Source: Polynucleobacter acidiphobus
GTDB taxonomy: Bacteria > Pseudomonadota > Gammaproteobacteria > Burkholderiales > Burkholderiaceae
Length of the DNA: 64,000 nt
Reading direction: 5' to 3'
Assembly (NCBI RefSeq): GCF_003065385.1
Contig: NZ_CP023277.1
Coordinates: forward strand, 832,829 to 896,828
Numbering within the stretch: position 1 is the first letter of the stretch; each line of letters starts with the position of its first letter. The notes under the pieces were generated by a model. The model searched no databases. It was not told the origin of the DNA and worked only from the letters and a program-made list of their open reading frames with translations. Both the position numbers and the translations under genes were made by a program. This document shows positions 28,759 through 39,110 of this stretch, piece after piece.

Positions 28759-29514
28759 ATGGCAAACGTAAATAAGCGTTGCCATGCCGTATTACCCTCC
28801 GCGGGCATGGGCGTGCGCTTGGGTGGCGATCAACCTAAGCAATTTCGGCATTTGGCTGGTAAGCCCATGTTGCTCTATGCCTTAGATGCCTTCTTTGCTT
28901 GCCCTGAGGTGAACTCCGTCTGGATCGGCATGAGTCCTGGCTCTAATCCTTTGATCCATGACCTCAAGTCACGCTACCCCAATCCAGTCAAACGCTTTGA
29001 ATTCCTGGAAACAGGCGGCCCCACTCGTCAGCAAACCGTCTTAAATACGCTTGCAGCGATGCTTGATCTTGGAGTGGATCCCCTCGATTGGGTTTTGGTG
29101 CACGATGCAGCTCGTCCAGGAATCACCCCCGAATTGATTGCTCGACTCATCACTTTAGTCAAAGCTCAAGAGCAAACTGAGAGCCACCATCAGGCATTGC
29201 AATCCGGCGGTCTCTTAGCGATGCCGGTTGCCGATACGATGAAAGAGACCACGCACGATGCGATGCGCGCCAAAACCACGATTGATCGCTCGCGTCTGTG
29301 GCAAGCACAAACTCCACAGATGTTTCCTCTCAAAGTGCTCCATGATGCATTAAGTCAAGCCATTGAAGCTGGGGCTAATATTACCGATGAAGCGAGCGCG
29401 ATTGAACGCTTAGGTGGGCAGCCACTCTTGGTCGAGGGCGCCACCCGGAACTTTAAGGTGACCCATCCTGCGGATTGGGAGTTGATGGAGCTAGTATTAG
29501 GTGAGCGTCGGTAG
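28759..29514 (+). CDS. ispD: 2-C-methyl-D-erythritol 4-phosphate cytidylyltransferase
   Basis: Third step of the MEP isoprenoid pathway. From ATG 28759 it is 251 residues; the frame is open further upstream into mfd on the other strand, but the conserved nucleotide loop (LPSAGMGVRLGG, then PKQF) starts only a few residues after this ATG. VLVHDAARPG and the C-terminal NFKVTHPADWEL are also typical. Ser replaces the more usual Ala in the AAG loop start. ispF follows 9 bp later. Confidence 0.93.
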   Translation: MANVNKRCHAVLPSAGMGVRLGGDQPKQFRHLAGKPMLLYALDAFFACPEVNSVWIGMSPGSNPLIHDLKSRYPNPVKRFEFLETGGPTRQQTVLNTLAAMLDLGVDPLDWVLVHDAARPGITPELIARLITLVKAQEQTESHHQALQSGGLLAMPVADTMKETTHDAMRAKTTIDRSRLWQAQTPQMFPLKVLHDALSQAIEAGANITDEASAIERLGGQPLLVEGATRNFKVTHPADWELMELVLGERR

Positions 29515-29523
29515 AATATTGTC

Positions 29524-30018
29524 ATGACAGCCAGCATTCCATTTCGGATCGGACAGGGGTATGACATTCATGCTCTCGTGCCCGATCGCAAATTGATTCT
29601 TGGGGGGGTAACCATTCCCTATGAAAAGGGTCTACTTGGCCATTCGGATGCTGACGCACTCCTGCATGCCATTACCGATGCGCTCTTAGGTGCCGCTGGT
29701 TTACATGACATTGGGCAAATGTTCCCTGATGACGATGCGCGCTTCAAAGACATGGATAGCCGAGTGCTACTGCGAGCAGCCTTGCAAAAAGTCCAAGCAG
29801 TGGGGTATCAGGTTGGCAATGTCGATGCCACTGTCATTTGTCAAAAACCAAAATTAGCCCCGTATATTCCGGAGATGGTGCGCCACATTGCGAGCGATCT
29901 GAAGGTAACCGATAGCCACATTAATTTGAAAGCCAAGACCAATGAATCCTTAGGCCATTTGGGTCGAGGTGAGGGAATCGCAGTCCACGCCGTGGCTCTC
30001 CTCTATAAGGCATTGTAG
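29524..30018 (+). CDS. ispF: 2-C-methyl-D-erythritol 2,4-cyclodiphosphate synthase
   Basis: A 164-residue enzyme of the MEP pathway forming the cyclic diphosphate; it acts as a trimer. The zinc ligands are in GYDIHAL (Asp, His) and [11 protein letters not shown] (His), and the C-terminal [15 protein letters not shown] matches the family. It is 9 bp behind ispD, the classic ispDF pair. tRNA-Leu follows. Confidence 0.95.
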   Translation: MTASIPFRIGQGYDIHALVPDRKLILGGVTIPYEKGLLGHSDADALLHAITDALLGAAGLHDIGQMFPDDDARFKDMDSRVLLRAALQKVQAVGYQVGNVDATVICQKPKLAPYIPEMVRHIASDLKVTDSHINLKAKTNESLGHLGRGEGIAVHAVALLYKAL

Positions 30019-30070
30019 AATCTACCTTTTACGTGAATTCTGAGCCGGTTCGTGTCTGCATCGCTGAAAT

Positions 30071-30157
30071 GCGAGGATGGCGAAATTGGTAGACGCACCA
30101 GGTTTAGGTCCTGACGCCAGAAATGGTGTGGGGGTTCGAGTCCCCCTCCTCGCACCA
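30071..30157 (+). tRNA. tRNA-Leu (anticodon TAG)
   Basis: An 87-nt type II tRNA with encoded CCA. Acceptor GCGAGGA pairs with TCCTCGC, the anticodon loop is TTTAGGT, and the long variable arm CGCCAGAAATGGTG forms a CCA/TGG stem. The T arm GGGGG-TTCGAGT-CCCCC is intact. The anticodon stem CCAGG/CCTGA has a C-A mismatch at its outermost pair. Confidence 0.96.
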
Positions 30158-30208
30158 CACGGCTGCTTGGCTTAGTCTTCACATCTAACCTTCATTAAAG
30201 AGGCTGCA

Positions 30209-31540
30209 GTGCAAATCGAAAACTTAGGTAGCTTAGACCGCAAAATTACTCTCCAATTTAATCGTGCTGATGTGAACCAAGCACGCGAAGCACGTTTAAA
30301 CAAGATTGGTAAATCCATGAAGATGCCTGGCTTTCGTCCAGGTAAGGTGCCCAAGAAAATGGTGGAGCAGCAGTATGGCCTACAAGTGGATTTCGAGGTT
30401 CAGTATGACAAAGCCTCGCAACTCTTTTATGAGGTCAGCAAAAAAGAAGGAATCAAATTAGCTAGCCAGCCCCGCTTAGAACCCAAAAGTGATATTGGCG
30501 CTGACGAAGTGGTCTTTGATGCCTTTTTTGAAGTCTTGCCCGAAGTGAAGATTGGTGACTTCAGTGGCTCCGAGTTAACCCGCTACACCACCGATGTCAA
30601 TGATCCAGAAATCGATCGCGCATTGGATGTGTTGCGCAAACAACGCGTGCATTACCACTCCCGTGGTGAGGCAGGCGAGCATGGTGATGGTGGTGCTGAC
30701 ACGAGCGCCCAAAAAGATGATCAAGTCACCCTTGATTTTGTGGGCACGATTGATGGTGTCGAGTTTGCAGGCGGTAAAGCCGACGACTTCAAATTCGTAA
30801 TCGGTGCCGGTCAGATGTTGCCCGAGTTTGAGGCCGCAGCCTTAGGTCTTAAAAAGGGCGAGAGCAAAACCTTCCCCTTAAGCTTCCCAGCGGAATACCA
30901 CGGTAAAGAAGTGGCAGGTAAAACCGCTCAGTTCACGATCACCATGAAAGATGTCGCCTGGCCTCATTTACCTCCTGTTGACGATGAGTTCGCCAAATCC
31001 CTTGGGATTACCGAAGGTGGCGTCGAGAAGATGCGCAGTGAGATTAAGGCCAATATGGAGCGTGAGGTGAAGCGGCGCAGCGAGGCTCTTCTTAAGAATC
31101 AGGTCATGGAAGAGTTAATTAAGCAATGCCTACTCGATGTGCCCAAATCACTAATTACCAGCGAGCAAGAGCGCTTAGTAGAGGGCGCGCGTCAGGACCT
31201 GATGCAACGCGGCATCCCCAATGCAAAGGATGCGCCGATTCCTGCCGAAATGTTTGCTGAGCAGGCTGATAAGCGCGTGCGTCTTGGATTGATTCTGTCG
31301 GATCTGGTCAAGCTACATAACTTAAGCGCGACCCCGGATCAAATTAAAGCCTCGATCGAAGAGACCGCGGCTACCTATGAGGATCCCAAAGAGGTGGTGC
31401 GCTGGTATTACAGCGATCCAAGCCGCCTCAAGGAGGTCGAAGCAGTGGTGCTCGAGGAGAACGTGGTGAAGCACATTTGCGGTCTCGCGAAGGTAGCTGA
31501 TAAATCGGTTAGTTTCGAAGAGCTCAGCAAAATGAGTTAA
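30209..31540 (+). CDS. tig: trigger factor
   Basis: Ribosome-bound chaperone. A 443-residue protein starting at GTG 30209: N-terminal ribosome-binding domain with the docking signature ([17 protein letters not shown]), central FKBP-type prolyl isomerase domain, and a C-terminal helical chaperone domain. The isomerase core is recognisable in [19 protein letters not shown]. It heads the tig-clpP-clpX-lon run found in most proteobacteria. Confidence 0.95.
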   Translation: MQIENLGSLDRKITLQFNRADVNQAREARLNKIGKSMKMPGFRPGKVPKKMVEQQYGLQVDFEVQYDKASQLFYEVSKKEGIKLASQPRLEPKSDIGADEVVFDAFFEVLPEVKIGDFSGSELTRYTTDVNDPEIDRALDVLRKQRVHYHSRGEAGEHGDGGADTSAQKDDQVTLDFVGTIDGVEFAGGKADDFKFVIGAGQMLPEFEAAALGLKKGESKTFPLSFPAEYHGKEVAGKTAQFTITMKDVAWPHLPPVDDEFAKSLGITEGGVEKMRSEIKANMEREVKRRSEALLKNQVMEELIKQCLLDVPKSLITSEQERLVEGARQDLMQRGIPNAKDAPIPAEMFAEQADKRVRLGLILSDLVKLHNLSATPDQIKASIEETAATYEDPKEVVRWYYSDPSRLKEVEAVVLEENVVKHICGLAKVADKSVSFEELSKMS

Positions 31541-31571
31541 TCTAGTAGCCAATGATTAATCTGGAAAGTTA

Positions 31572-32189
31572 ATGAGCATGAGCGCACTTGAAACCCAAGC
31601 CCTTGGTTTAGTCCCGATGGTAGTAGAAACCTCTGGACGAGGAGAGCGTGCCTACGATATCTACTCACGTCTATTAAAAGAGCGGGTGGTGTTTCTAGTG
31701 GGTGAGGTCAATGATCAAACCGCCAACCTGGTGATTGCGCAATTACTATTTCTGGAGAGTGAGAACCCCGATAAGGAGATCTCGCTCTATATCAATTCTC
31801 CTGGTGGATCGGTCTCTGCTGGTTTGGCGATCTACGACACCATGCAATTCATTAAGCCGCATGTAAGTACCTTGTGCATGGGAATGGCTGCCAGCATGGG
31901 CGCCTTCTTGCTGGCCGCTGGTGAGAAAGGCAAGCGCTACGCCTTGCCCAATGCGCGCGTGATGATTCATCAGCCATTAGGTGGTGCACGAGGTCAGGCC
32001 TCCGATATTGAGATCCAAGCCCGCGAGATCTTGTACTTGCGCGAACGCTTGAACACGATCTTGTCGCAACGCACAGGCCAAACGATCGAGACCATCGCTA
32101 AAGATACCGATCGCGATAATTTCATGTCAGCCGAGCAAGCACGTGATTATGGCTTAGTTGATAAAGTGATTGATCAACGCGGTAGCTAA
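31572..32189 (+). CDS. clpP: ATP-dependent Clp protease proteolytic subunit
   Basis: A 205-residue serine protease subunit. Catalytic Ser is in [13 protein letters not shown], His in [10 protein letters not shown], and the Asp lies in the following [13 protein letters not shown] helix. It forms the double-heptamer chamber that works with ClpX, encoded 15 bp downstream. The 31-bp gap from tig suggests co-transcription. Confidence 0.96.
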   Translation: MSMSALETQALGLVPMVVETSGRGERAYDIYSRLLKERVVFLVGEVNDQTANLVIAQLLFLESENPDKEISLYINSPGGSVSAGLAIYDTMQFIKPHVSTLCMGMAASMGAFLLAAGEKGKRYALPNARVMIHQPLGGARGQASDIEIQAREILYLRERLNTILSQRTGQTIETIAKDTDRDNFMSAEQARDYGLVDKVIDQRGS

Positions 32190-32204
32190 TACGTAGAAGA
32201 AGCG

Positions 32205-33569
32205 ATGAGCGAAACCACCACCACGGATAAAACGCTGTACTGTTCCTTCTGTGGCAAAAGCCAGCATGAAGTAAAAAAACTCATTGCCGGGCCATCGGTG
32301 TTTATTTGTGACGAGTGCATCGATCTATGCACCGATATTATTCAAGAAGAAATTGCGAAAGAGCCGCTCGCTAACAAAGGTGATGCACTACCATCACCCC
32401 AAGAGATTCGCTTAAACCTTGATCAATATGTAATCGGTCAAGATCTCGCCAAGAAAACACTAGCGGTCGCTGTTTACAACCATTACAAACGCTTATTGCA
32501 TCTGCCTGCACCGAAAGTGAAAAAAGCAGAGGGCGATAAAGCTGAGGCTCCCAAAGATACGAAGAAAACGGCGGCGCAAGCTGGCAATAACAAGCCACTG
32601 GTCGATGGTGTAGAGTTGGCCAAGAGCAATATTCTGTTAATTGGCCCTACTGGCTCCGGTAAAACCTTGTTGGCACAGACCTTGGCCCGCATGCTAGATG
32701 TGCCGTTTGTGATGGCCGACGCCACTACATTGACCGAAGCCGGATACGTAGGCGAGGATGTTGAGAACATCATTCAGAAGCTCTTACAAAACTGCGACTA
32801 CAACATAGAGAAGGCCGAGCGCGGTATTGTGTATATCGATGAGATCGATAAGATCTCACGTAAGTCAGATAATCCATCGATTACCCGCGATGTCTCGGGT
32901 GAGGGTGTGCAACAGGCTCTGCTCAAGTTGATTGAAGGCACGATGGCCTCAGTGCCACCCCAAGGCGGACGCAAGCACCCTAATCAAGATTTCTTACAGG
33001 TAGATACCACCAACATCCTCTTTATTTGTGGCGGCGCCTTTGATGGCTTAGAGAAAGTGATTCAGCAGCGGACCCAAAAGACCGGGATTGGTTTTGGGGC
33101 AGAAGTTGCTGCTAAAGATAGCCGGGGTATTGGACAACTCTTAGCAGAAGTCGAACCCGAGGATCTCATCAAGTTTGGCTTGATTCCCGAATTGATTGGA
33201 CGCTTACCCGTACTCGCAACCTTAGCCGAGCTTGATGAAACCGCTTTAGTAGCGATCTTGACCGAACCCAAAAATGCACTAGTGAAGCAATACCAAGCCT
33301 TGCTTGGAATGGAGGGCGTAGAGTTGGAGGTTCGTCCCGAGGCCTTAAGTGCGATCGCAAAGAAGGCGATTGCCCGCAAAACCGGTGCTCGAGGCTTGCG
33401 ATCCCTCCTCGAAGGCGTGCTGATGGATGTCATGTACGAACTTCCATCGATGAAGAATGTCCAAAAAGTCGTGATTGACGATAGCACCGTGCAATCTGGC
33501 GCTAAGCCTTTGATTGTGTACAAGCAGGGTGGCGATGATGCAGAGTCATCCCTGAGCAAAAAGGCTTAG
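32205..33569 (+). CDS. clpX: Clp protease ATP-binding subunit ClpX, with an insertion
   Basis: A 454-residue AAA+ unfoldase. The zinc-binding domain has Cys13/Cys16/Cys35/Cys38, Walker A GPTGSGKT is at 147-154, and [10 protein letters not shown] and the ARISK-type C-terminal small domain follow. Compared with the 424-residue E. coli protein, about 30 extra Lys/Ala/Pro-rich residues lie between the YNHYKRL helix and [10 protein letters not shown] (residues ~98-135), probably a flexible surface loop. Otherwise all motifs are intact. Confidence 0.95.
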   Translation: MSETTTTDKTLYCSFCGKSQHEVKKLIAGPSVFICDECIDLCTDIIQEEIAKEPLANKGDALPSPQEIRLNLDQYVIGQDLAKKTLAVAVYNHYKRLLHLPAPKVKKAEGDKAEAPKDTKKTAAQAGNNKPLVDGVELAKSNILLIGPTGSGKTLLAQTLARMLDVPFVMADATTLTEAGYVGEDVENIIQKLLQNCDYNIEKAERGIVYIDEIDKISRKSDNPSITRDVSGEGVQQALLKLIEGTMASVPPQGGRKHPNQDFLQVDTTNILFICGGAFDGLEKVIQQRTQKTGIGFGAEVAAKDSRGIGQLLAEVEPEDLIKFGLIPELIGRLPVLATLAELDETALVAILTEPKNALVKQYQALLGMEGVELEVRPEALSAIAKKAIARKTGARGLRSLLEGVLMDVMYELPSMKNVQKVVIDDSTVQSGAKPLIVYKQGGDDAESSLSKKA

Positions 33570-33616
33570 GCCTTTGTCACAAAACCCCCTGAAATCAAGC
33601 CATTTTTGCAAAATTA

Positions 33617-33646
33617 ACCCTAATTTAGGGTATTTTTGATCTTTTT
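33617..33646 (+). terminator. weak candidate terminator after clpX
   Basis: ACCCT (33617-33621) and AGGGT (33627-33631) form a 5-bp stem around AATTT, followed by ATTTTTGATCTTTTTT. The stem is short, but the T-rich stretch and position 48 bp after the clpX stop fit a transcript end before the lon promoter. Confidence 0.45.
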
Positions 33647-33658
33647 TGTATGATTGGT

Positions 33659-33686
33659 ATTGAGTTTCTCGAGGAACTCCCCACAT
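33659..33686 (+). promoter_or_regulatory. candidate sigma32 heat-shock promoter of lon
   Basis: ATTGAGT (33659-33665) resembles the CTTGAAA -35 element, and CCCCACAT (33679-33686) resembles the CCCCATNT -10 element, with a 13-bp spacer as in sigma32 promoters. lon starts 41 bp downstream behind GGAGA. The spacer is occupied by an imperfect palindrome, GTTTCTCGAGGAAC (33664-33677). Confidence 0.72.
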
Positions 33687-33727
33687 AGGTAGTATGCTAG
33701 TCGTAGATCTAACTGGAGAACAACGCA

Positions 33728-36160
33728 ATGCCAGGACAATTATTACTTCCTTCTGAACCCATCCAGTTACCTTTGTTGCCCTTAAGGGACGTGGTGGTCT
33801 TTCCCCATATGGTGATCCCATTGTTTGTGGGTCGCCCTAAATCCATTAAAGCCCTCGAGGCCGCGATGGAAACCGGCAAGAGCGTCTTGCTCGTGGCACA
33901 AAAAGCCGCTGCCAAAGATGAGCCCTCAGTTGAGGACCTCTATGAAGTGGGTTGTATTGCCAGTATCTTGCAAATGCTCAAACTGCCTGACGGTACCGTG
34001 AAGGTTCTGGTCGAAGGCTCGCAACGGGCTGAAGTGAGCCAGATTGAAGATAGCCTAGGCTACTTTAGTTGCGAAGCCACTCCCAAAGAGATTGAGGTGG
34101 TTGATGCGCACGAGACCGAAGCACTGCGCCGTGCGATCATGGCTCAGTTTGATCAGTACGTCAAACTCAATAAAAAAATCCCCCAAGAGATCTTGGCATC
34201 GCTTGCAGGAATTGATGATCCCAGCCGTTTAGCAGATACCATTTGCGCACACCTGCCAGTGAAGCTTGAGCAAAAGCAGCGCTTACTGGAAATGAACGGA
34301 GTGATGCAGCGCTTAGAAAGTCTCTTAACGGATCTTGAGAGCGAAATTGATATCTTGCAAGTCGAGAAGCGGATCCGTGGTCGCGTGAAGCGCCAGATGG
34401 AAAAGAGTCAGCGTGAGTATTACCTCAATGAGCAGGTGAAAGCCATTCAGAAAGAATTGGGTGAGGGCGAAGAGGGCGCTGACCTTGAGGAGCTGGAGAA
34501 GCGCATTAAAGCGGCACGCATGCCCAAGGAAGCCTTGAAAAAAGCCGAGTCTGAGCTCAAGAAATTAAAACTCATGTCACCAATGTCGGCTGAGGCGACG
34601 GTGATCCGGAACTTCATCGATACCTTGGTGAACTTGCCATGGCGCAAGAAGAGCAAGATCAATAATGACCTCAGCAATGCCGAGAAAGTATTGAACGAAG
34701 ACCACTATGGTCTGGATAAAGTGAAAGAACGTATTTTGGAGTACCTCGCGGTTCAGCAACGGGTGGATCGTGTCAAAGCACCCATTTTGTGTTTGGTCGG
34801 TCCGCCCGGAGTGGGTAAGACCTCGCTTGGGCAATCGGTTGCACGCGCAACCAACCGTAAGTTCGTACGTATGGCCTTGGGTGGTGTGCGCGATGAGTCG
34901 GAGATTCGGGGGCATCGCCGGACCTATATTGGTTCAATGCCAGGCAAGATTCTGAGTAGCCTCACCAAGGTGGGTGTCCGTAATCCATTATTCCTGCTTG
35001 ATGAAGTCGATAAGATGGGTATGGACTTCCGAGGTGATCCTGCCAGTGCCTTGCTTGAGGTCTTGGATCCAGAGCAAAACCATACCTTCCAAGATCACTA
35101 TGTCGAAGTCGACTTTGATCTCTCCGATGTGATGTTTGTGGCAACTGCGAACTCGCTCAACATCCCCGGTCCCTTGTTGGATCGAATGGAAGTGATCCGC
35201 TTAGCCGGTTACACCGAGGATGAGAAACTTAGCATTGCGAAGAACTACCTCATCCCAAAACAAAACAAGAACAATGGCTTAAAGGATGGTGAACTCACCA
35301 TTGATGAGAGCGCGATTCGGAACATCATTCGGTATTACACGCGTGAGGCAGGGGTTCGTGCACTCGAGCGCGAAATTAGCAAAATCTGCCGCAAGACCGT
35401 GAAGATGTTGCTCCTCAAAAAAGAGAGTGCACCGATCAAAGTCGACGCTGACAATCTTGAGAAGTTCCTATCGGTGCGCATGTTTGACTTTGGCTCGGCT
35501 GCGAAGGAGAACCAAGTTGGGCAGGTTACTGGTTTGGCATGGACCGAGGTCGGCGGTGATTTGCTCACCATTGAAGCAGCGCTGATGCCGGGCAAGGGAA
35601 CAATCACTCGCACTGGCTCGATTGGCGATGTCATGAAAGAGTCCGTCGAGGCCGCTAGAACAGTGGTGCGCTCGCGCGCCAAGGGACTCGGTATTGTGGA
35701 TGAGGCTTTCGAGAAGAAAGACATTCATATCCACTTCCCAGAGGGAGCCACTCCCAAAGATGGTCCATCGGCAGGTATCGCAATCACAACCGCACTGGTC
35801 TCGGTATTTACCGGAATCCCCGTGCGTTCTGATATTGCCATGACCGGTGAGATCACCTTGCGTGGTGAGGTACTGCCAATCGGTGGCCTGAAAGAGAAAC
35901 TCCTTGCCGCACACCGCGGTGGGATTAAGCTGGTCCTGATTCCGGAAGAGAACGTCAAGGATTTGATTGATATTCCCGATAATGTGAAGAATGCAATCGA
36001 GATCGTCCCAGTGCGTTGGATTGATAAGGTCTTGGAACTTGCCCTTGAGCGCAAGGCTGAGCCCTTACCCGATCCCAGCCCTGAGGAGTTGGCCAAAAAG
36101 GCTGCGGAGGCTGCTAAGCAAACCAGTAGCCCTGCAAGTGGAGACGTCATCAAACATTAA
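33728..36160 (+). CDS. lon: ATP-dependent protease La (Lon)
   Basis: An 810-residue AAA+ protease. N-terminal substrate domain starts [15 protein letters not shown]; a coiled-coil helix region follows; Walker A is GPPGVGKT; the protease domain has the Ser in DGPSAGIA and the Lys in [13 protein letters not shown]. The last ~35 residues are Pro/Ala/Lys-rich and extend beyond the fold. A heat-shock-like promoter lies immediately upstream, separating it from clpX. tRNA-Val follows 26 bp later. Confidence 0.96.
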   Translation: MPGQLLLPSEPIQLPLLPLRDVVVFPHMVIPLFVGRPKSIKALEAAMETGKSVLLVAQKAAAKDEPSVEDLYEVGCIASILQMLKLPDGTVKVLVEGSQRAEVSQIEDSLGYFSCEATPKEIEVVDAHETEALRRAIMAQFDQYVKLNKKIPQEILASLAGIDDPSRLADTICAHLPVKLEQKQRLLEMNGVMQRLESLLTDLESEIDILQVEKRIRGRVKRQMEKSQREYYLNEQVKAIQKELGEGEEGADLEELEKRIKAARMPKEALKKAESELKKLKLMSPMSAEATVIRNFIDTLVNLPWRKKSKINNDLSNAEKVLNEDHYGLDKVKERILEYLAVQQRVDRVKAPILCLVGPPGVGKTSLGQSVARATNRKFVRMALGGVRDESEIRGHRRTYIGSMPGKILSSLTKVGVRNPLFLLDEVDKMGMDFRGDPASALLEVLDPEQNHTFQDHYVEVDFDLSDVMFVATANSLNIPGPLLDRMEVIRLAGYTEDEKLSIAKNYLIPKQNKNNGLKDGELTIDESAIRNIIRYYTREAGVRALEREISKICRKTVKMLLLKKESAPIKVDADNLEKFLSVRMFDFGSAAKENQVGQVTGLAWTEVGGDLLTIEAALMPGKGTITRTGSIGDVMKESVEAARTVVRSRAKGLGIVDEAFEKKDIHIHFPEGATPKDGPSAGIAITTALVSVFTGIPVRSDIAMTGEITLRGEVLPIGGLKEKLLAAHRGGIKLVLIPEENVKDLIDIPDNVKNAIEIVPVRWIDKVLELALERKAEPLPDPSPEELAKKAAEAAKQTSSPASGDVIKH

Positions 36161-36186
36161 GTTACAATCTCGGTTGTCAGTTTTAA

Positions 36187-36262
36187 GGGTGCTTAGCTCA
36201 GCTGGTAGAGCGTCTGCCTTACACGCAGAATGTCAGCGGTTCGATCCCGTTAGCACCCACCA
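36187..36262 (+). tRNA. tRNA-Val (anticodon TAC)
   Basis: A 76-nt tRNA with encoded CCA. GGGTGCT pairs with AGCACCC, anticodon stem CTGCC-TTACACG-CAG region gives anticodon TAC, and the T loop is TTCGATC. It lies between lon and the ppiD-like gene, a position conserved in related betaproteobacteria. Confidence 0.96.
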
Positions 36263-36275
36263 TTCTTTCTAATCC

Positions 36276-37715
36276 ATGCTCGACTCCGTACGTAAACACC
36301 AAAAACTAGCGCAGATCATTCTGTTGATCTTTATCGTTCCATCGTTTGCGCTCTTTGGCATCTCGAGCTATACGGATTTCTTTGACAAAGATACGGATCT
36401 GGTCAAGATTGATGGCAAACCAATTACCACCCAAGAGGTGGATAACAATGCCAAGCGTCAAGCCGAGCGTTTTGGTGGGACCACTCAGATTGCTCAGAGT
36501 TTGCCCTTCCGACAAGCCATATTGGATGAGTTGATCCAGCAGCGCCTCTTGGCATTTGCCGTACGCGACCTCAAACTCAGTATTAGCAATGCCTACCTCA
36601 GTCAAAGCTTAGCGCAGATCCCAGAGATCAAGGCGATGTATAAGCCCGATGGCAGCTTCGACTCGGCACGCTACCGTCAACTGTTAGCGAATGTCGGGAT
36701 GACCGTTGATCAATTTGAGAACGCCCAACGCTTTGATCTCATGATTCAGCAACTGGTTACCGCAGTGGCGCGTACCGAGTTACCCAATCCAAAATTAGCA
36801 AGCATGATCTCAACGATGTATGAGACCGAACGCCAGGTTCAATCCTTACGCTTTACTGCGAATGAGTTTGTAAACAAGGTGACCCCGACCGATGCCCAGT
36901 TACAAGAGTACTACGAGGCTAATACCAAACTCTTTGAGTCTCCTGAGACTATCGATGTGGAGTTCCTAGTACTCAAAGCCGATCCTAAAGAAGACGCCAA
37001 AGTATTTAATGACAAGGCTGATCAGTTCGCAAACATTACCTATGATCAAGCGGACAGTCTTAAACCAGCAGCGGATAAATTAAAGCTCTCCATTCAGTCG
37101 GCCAAAGGGGTGGGGCGGAATGGTCAAGCAAGCCTCTCCAAAGATCACCCCATGAATGACCGACGCGTGGTACAAGCCCTATTTAATGATGAAGCGCTCA
37201 AGAACAAACGCAACATTGAAGCGGTACAAATTGCTCCTGGCACCTTTGTATCGGCACGCGTGGTGACCTTCTATCCAGCAAAAGTTCTGCCTTATAAAGA
37301 GGTGAGTGCTGAAGTACGTCGCCAGTACAGTCTGAAGGCTGCTCAAAAACTAGCCGCCGAAGCAGCAGGGACTCGCTTTGAAGCCCTGCAAAAGAATCCC
37401 AATGACACCAATGGTTTTGGTAAACCAGTATGGGTCTCACGTAATAAGCCAACCGATCTAGTTGGCCCACAGTTGGATGCAGTGATGGCGGTTGATCCAG
37501 CCAAGCTACCTGTGGTGGTATCCGCTCAGGGCTCTGATGGCGGAATTACTCTGTATCGCATTGATCAAGTGCGTCAACCACCAGCCGCAGATCCCAAAAT
37601 GCGTGCCGCACAAGCACAACAAATGGAAGCGCTAGCAGCCCAAGCCGAGTTTGCAGCCTTCCTCAATCACATGCGCATCTTGGCGGATGTGAAGATTATT
37701 AATCCACTGAAGTAA
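36276..37715 (+). CDS. PpiD-like periplasmic chaperone lacking the parvulin domain
   Basis: A 479-residue protein with a short cytoplasmic N-terminus, one membrane anchor at ~13-30 (IILLIFIVPSFALFGISSY) and a periplasmic SurA_N-type chaperone region. PpiD of E. coli has 623 residues with a central parvulin domain. Here, after the segment FESPETIDVEFLVLK (~218-232), the chain passes directly into the C-terminal helical part (KVFNDKADQF onward); the ~100-residue parvulin domain is absent. It probably helps outer-membrane proteins leaving SecYEG, as a pure holdase. Location after lon and tRNA-Val supports orthology. Confidence 0.85.
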   Translation: MLDSVRKHQKLAQIILLIFIVPSFALFGISSYTDFFDKDTDLVKIDGKPITTQEVDNNAKRQAERFGGTTQIAQSLPFRQAILDELIQQRLLAFAVRDLKLSISNAYLSQSLAQIPEIKAMYKPDGSFDSARYRQLLANVGMTVDQFENAQRFDLMIQQLVTAVARTELPNPKLASMISTMYETERQVQSLRFTANEFVNKVTPTDAQLQEYYEANTKLFESPETIDVEFLVLKADPKEDAKVFNDKADQFANITYDQADSLKPAADKLKLSIQSAKGVGRNGQASLSKDHPMNDRRVVQALFNDEALKNKRNIEAVQIAPGTFVSARVVTFYPAKVLPYKEVSAEVRRQYSLKAAQKLAAEAAGTRFEALQKNPNDTNGFGKPVWVSRNKPTDLVGPQLDAVMAVDPAKLPVVVSAQGSDGGITLYRIDQVRQPPAADPKMRAAQAQQMEALAAQAEFAAFLNHMRILADVKIINPLK

Positions 37716-37718
37716 TAA

Positions 37719-38381
37719 TCAATTGGTTTTAAGAAGCTCTCGATACGGTTCGAGAGCCTTCCATACGTTGTTGAACATAATTGGTTGAGCCTGTTCATTT
37801 GGATGAATCCGATCCGCCTGAAATAACTCAGGTCGTTTAGCAACACCTTCCAGGAAAAAAGGCAGCAGGGGTATTTGCTCCGACTGCGCTAGGGTCACAA
37901 ACAATCGCGCAAACTGTTTGGTGTACTCCTGACCATAGTTGGGAGGGATTTGCATCCCCAGGAGTAAAACCTCGGCACCACTTTTCTTACTCATCACAAT
38001 CATCTCTTTGAGGTTTTTCTGGGTAGCCGCGAGAGAGAGTCCTCGCAAGGCATCATTGGCACCCAGCTCAATAATCACTAAACGAGGCTTGATGCGTTTT
38101 AAGAGATCTGGCAGACGACTTAAGCCGCCTGCGGTGGTCTCACCGCTGATACTGGCATTGGCAACTTGCCAAACACTGCCATCCTTGCGTAATTGATTCT
38201 GGAGCAATCCCACCCAACCAGTACCGCGTGGCAGTCCATATTCTGCGGAGAGGCTATCGCCTAGAACCAGGAGTTGTGGAGTTGCGCTTGGGGTCTTAGC
38301 AGTTTGTGCCTGCACGGGTGCAGCACTGACGAGTAAGATGGAGGCCAATCCAACAACAAATTGTTTAAACAAGGGATTCAC
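37719..38381 (-). CDS. SGNH/GDSL esterase, TesA-like (arylesterase), periplasmic
   Basis: A 220-residue secreted hydrolase. Signal peptide about residues 1-26 (ending VQAQT); blocks GDSLSAEYGL (nucleophile Ser), GANDAL (Asn) and DRIHPNEQAQ (Asp-His) are all present. TesA-type enzymes cleave acyl esters and thioesters. The frame opens at TTG 38423, but that adds a non-signal N-terminus and runs into the divergent ATPase gene; GTG 38381 places the signal peptide at the start. The two divergent genes then begin one base apart. Confidence 0.87.
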   Translation of the reverse strand: MNPLFKQFVVGLASILLVSAAPVQAQTAKTPSATPQLLVLGDSLSAEYGLPRGTGWVGLLQNQLRKDGSVWQVANASISGETTAGGLSRLPDLLKRIKPRLVIIELGANDALRGLSLAATQKNLKEMIVMSKKSGAEVLLLGMQIPPNYGQEYTKQFARLFVTLAQSEQIPLLPFFLEGVAKRPELFQADRIHPNEQAQPIMFNNVWKALEPYRELLKTN

Positions 38382-38382
38382 A

Positions 38383-39072
38383 TTGACTATTGTGCATGAA
38401 TCTGCCCCAGTCTTGCAGGCCAAGGGTGTGGGTAAAACGGTTCAGACCAGTGACGGACCACTTGCCATTTTGCAAGACATCAATTTCACGATTCGATCAG
38501 GAGAGTCGGTTGCTATTGTGGGCGCATCGGGATCTGGTAAGAGCACACTATTGGGTCTGATGGCCGGTTTAGATCTACCCACGAGTGGCTCGATCGAACT
38601 CATGGCGCAGGATCTGGGTCGATTGGATGAAGACGGTCGGGCAAAACTAAGAGGTCAGTTTGTGGGCTTTGTGTTTCAGTCCTTTCAACTAGTACCTCAT
38701 CTCAATGCCCTTGAGAACGTCATGCTGCCTTTGGAGATTCGTGGAACACCGCTGACGGAGGCGCGCGAGCTCGCAGCCGATTGCCTCGCACGCGTCGGCT
38801 TATCGCAACGTTTAATGCATTACCCCAAAACCTTATCGGGCGGTGAACAGCAACGCGTGGCCTTAGCCCGTGCATTTGTGAGTGAGCCATCCATTCTGTT
38901 TGCTGATGAGCCCACTGGTAGTTTGGATGAGGCCAGCGGTTCCAAAGTCATTGAACTCCTTTTTGAGCTCAACCGTGAGAACGGCTCCACCTTAATCTTA
39001 GTAACCCATGATCCCCAACTCGCAAAGCGCTGTAGCCGTCAGTTAACGCTGCAAGGCGGTCGTTTGGTCTAA
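38383..39072 (+). CDS. ABC transporter ATP-binding protein, LolD/YbbA type
   Basis: A 229-residue ATPase with Walker [13 protein letters not shown], signature [15 protein letters not shown], Walker [13 protein letters not shown] and H-loop VTHDP. The MacB/LolD-type pattern suggests work with an FtsX-like permease on lipoproteins or lipids. TTG 38383 is the best start: AGGGA lies 6 nt upstream. In E. coli ybbA is likewise divergent from tesA but is followed by permease ybbP; here the next gene is purL, so the permease is missing from this locus. Confidence 0.88.
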   Translation: MTIVHESAPVLQAKGVGKTVQTSDGPLAILQDINFTIRSGESVAIVGASGSGKSTLLGLMAGLDLPTSGSIELMAQDLGRLDEDGRAKLRGQFVGFVFQSFQLVPHLNALENVMLPLEIRGTPLTEARELAADCLARVGLSQRLMHYPKTLSGGEQQRVALARAFVSEPSILFADEPTGSLDEASGSKVIELLFELNRENGSTLILVTHDPQLAKRCSRQLTLQGGRLV

Positions 39073-39110
39073 AACCAGAACCGGGATTGCAGGGCTCTTA
39101 TAATTGCGGA

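Noticed and set aside
35468..35914. Long open frames antisense to lon, mfd, acnB and purL (for example 35468-35914 minus)
   Set aside because: They have no ribosome site, no recognisable domain and mirror the codon bias of the well-identified sense genes.
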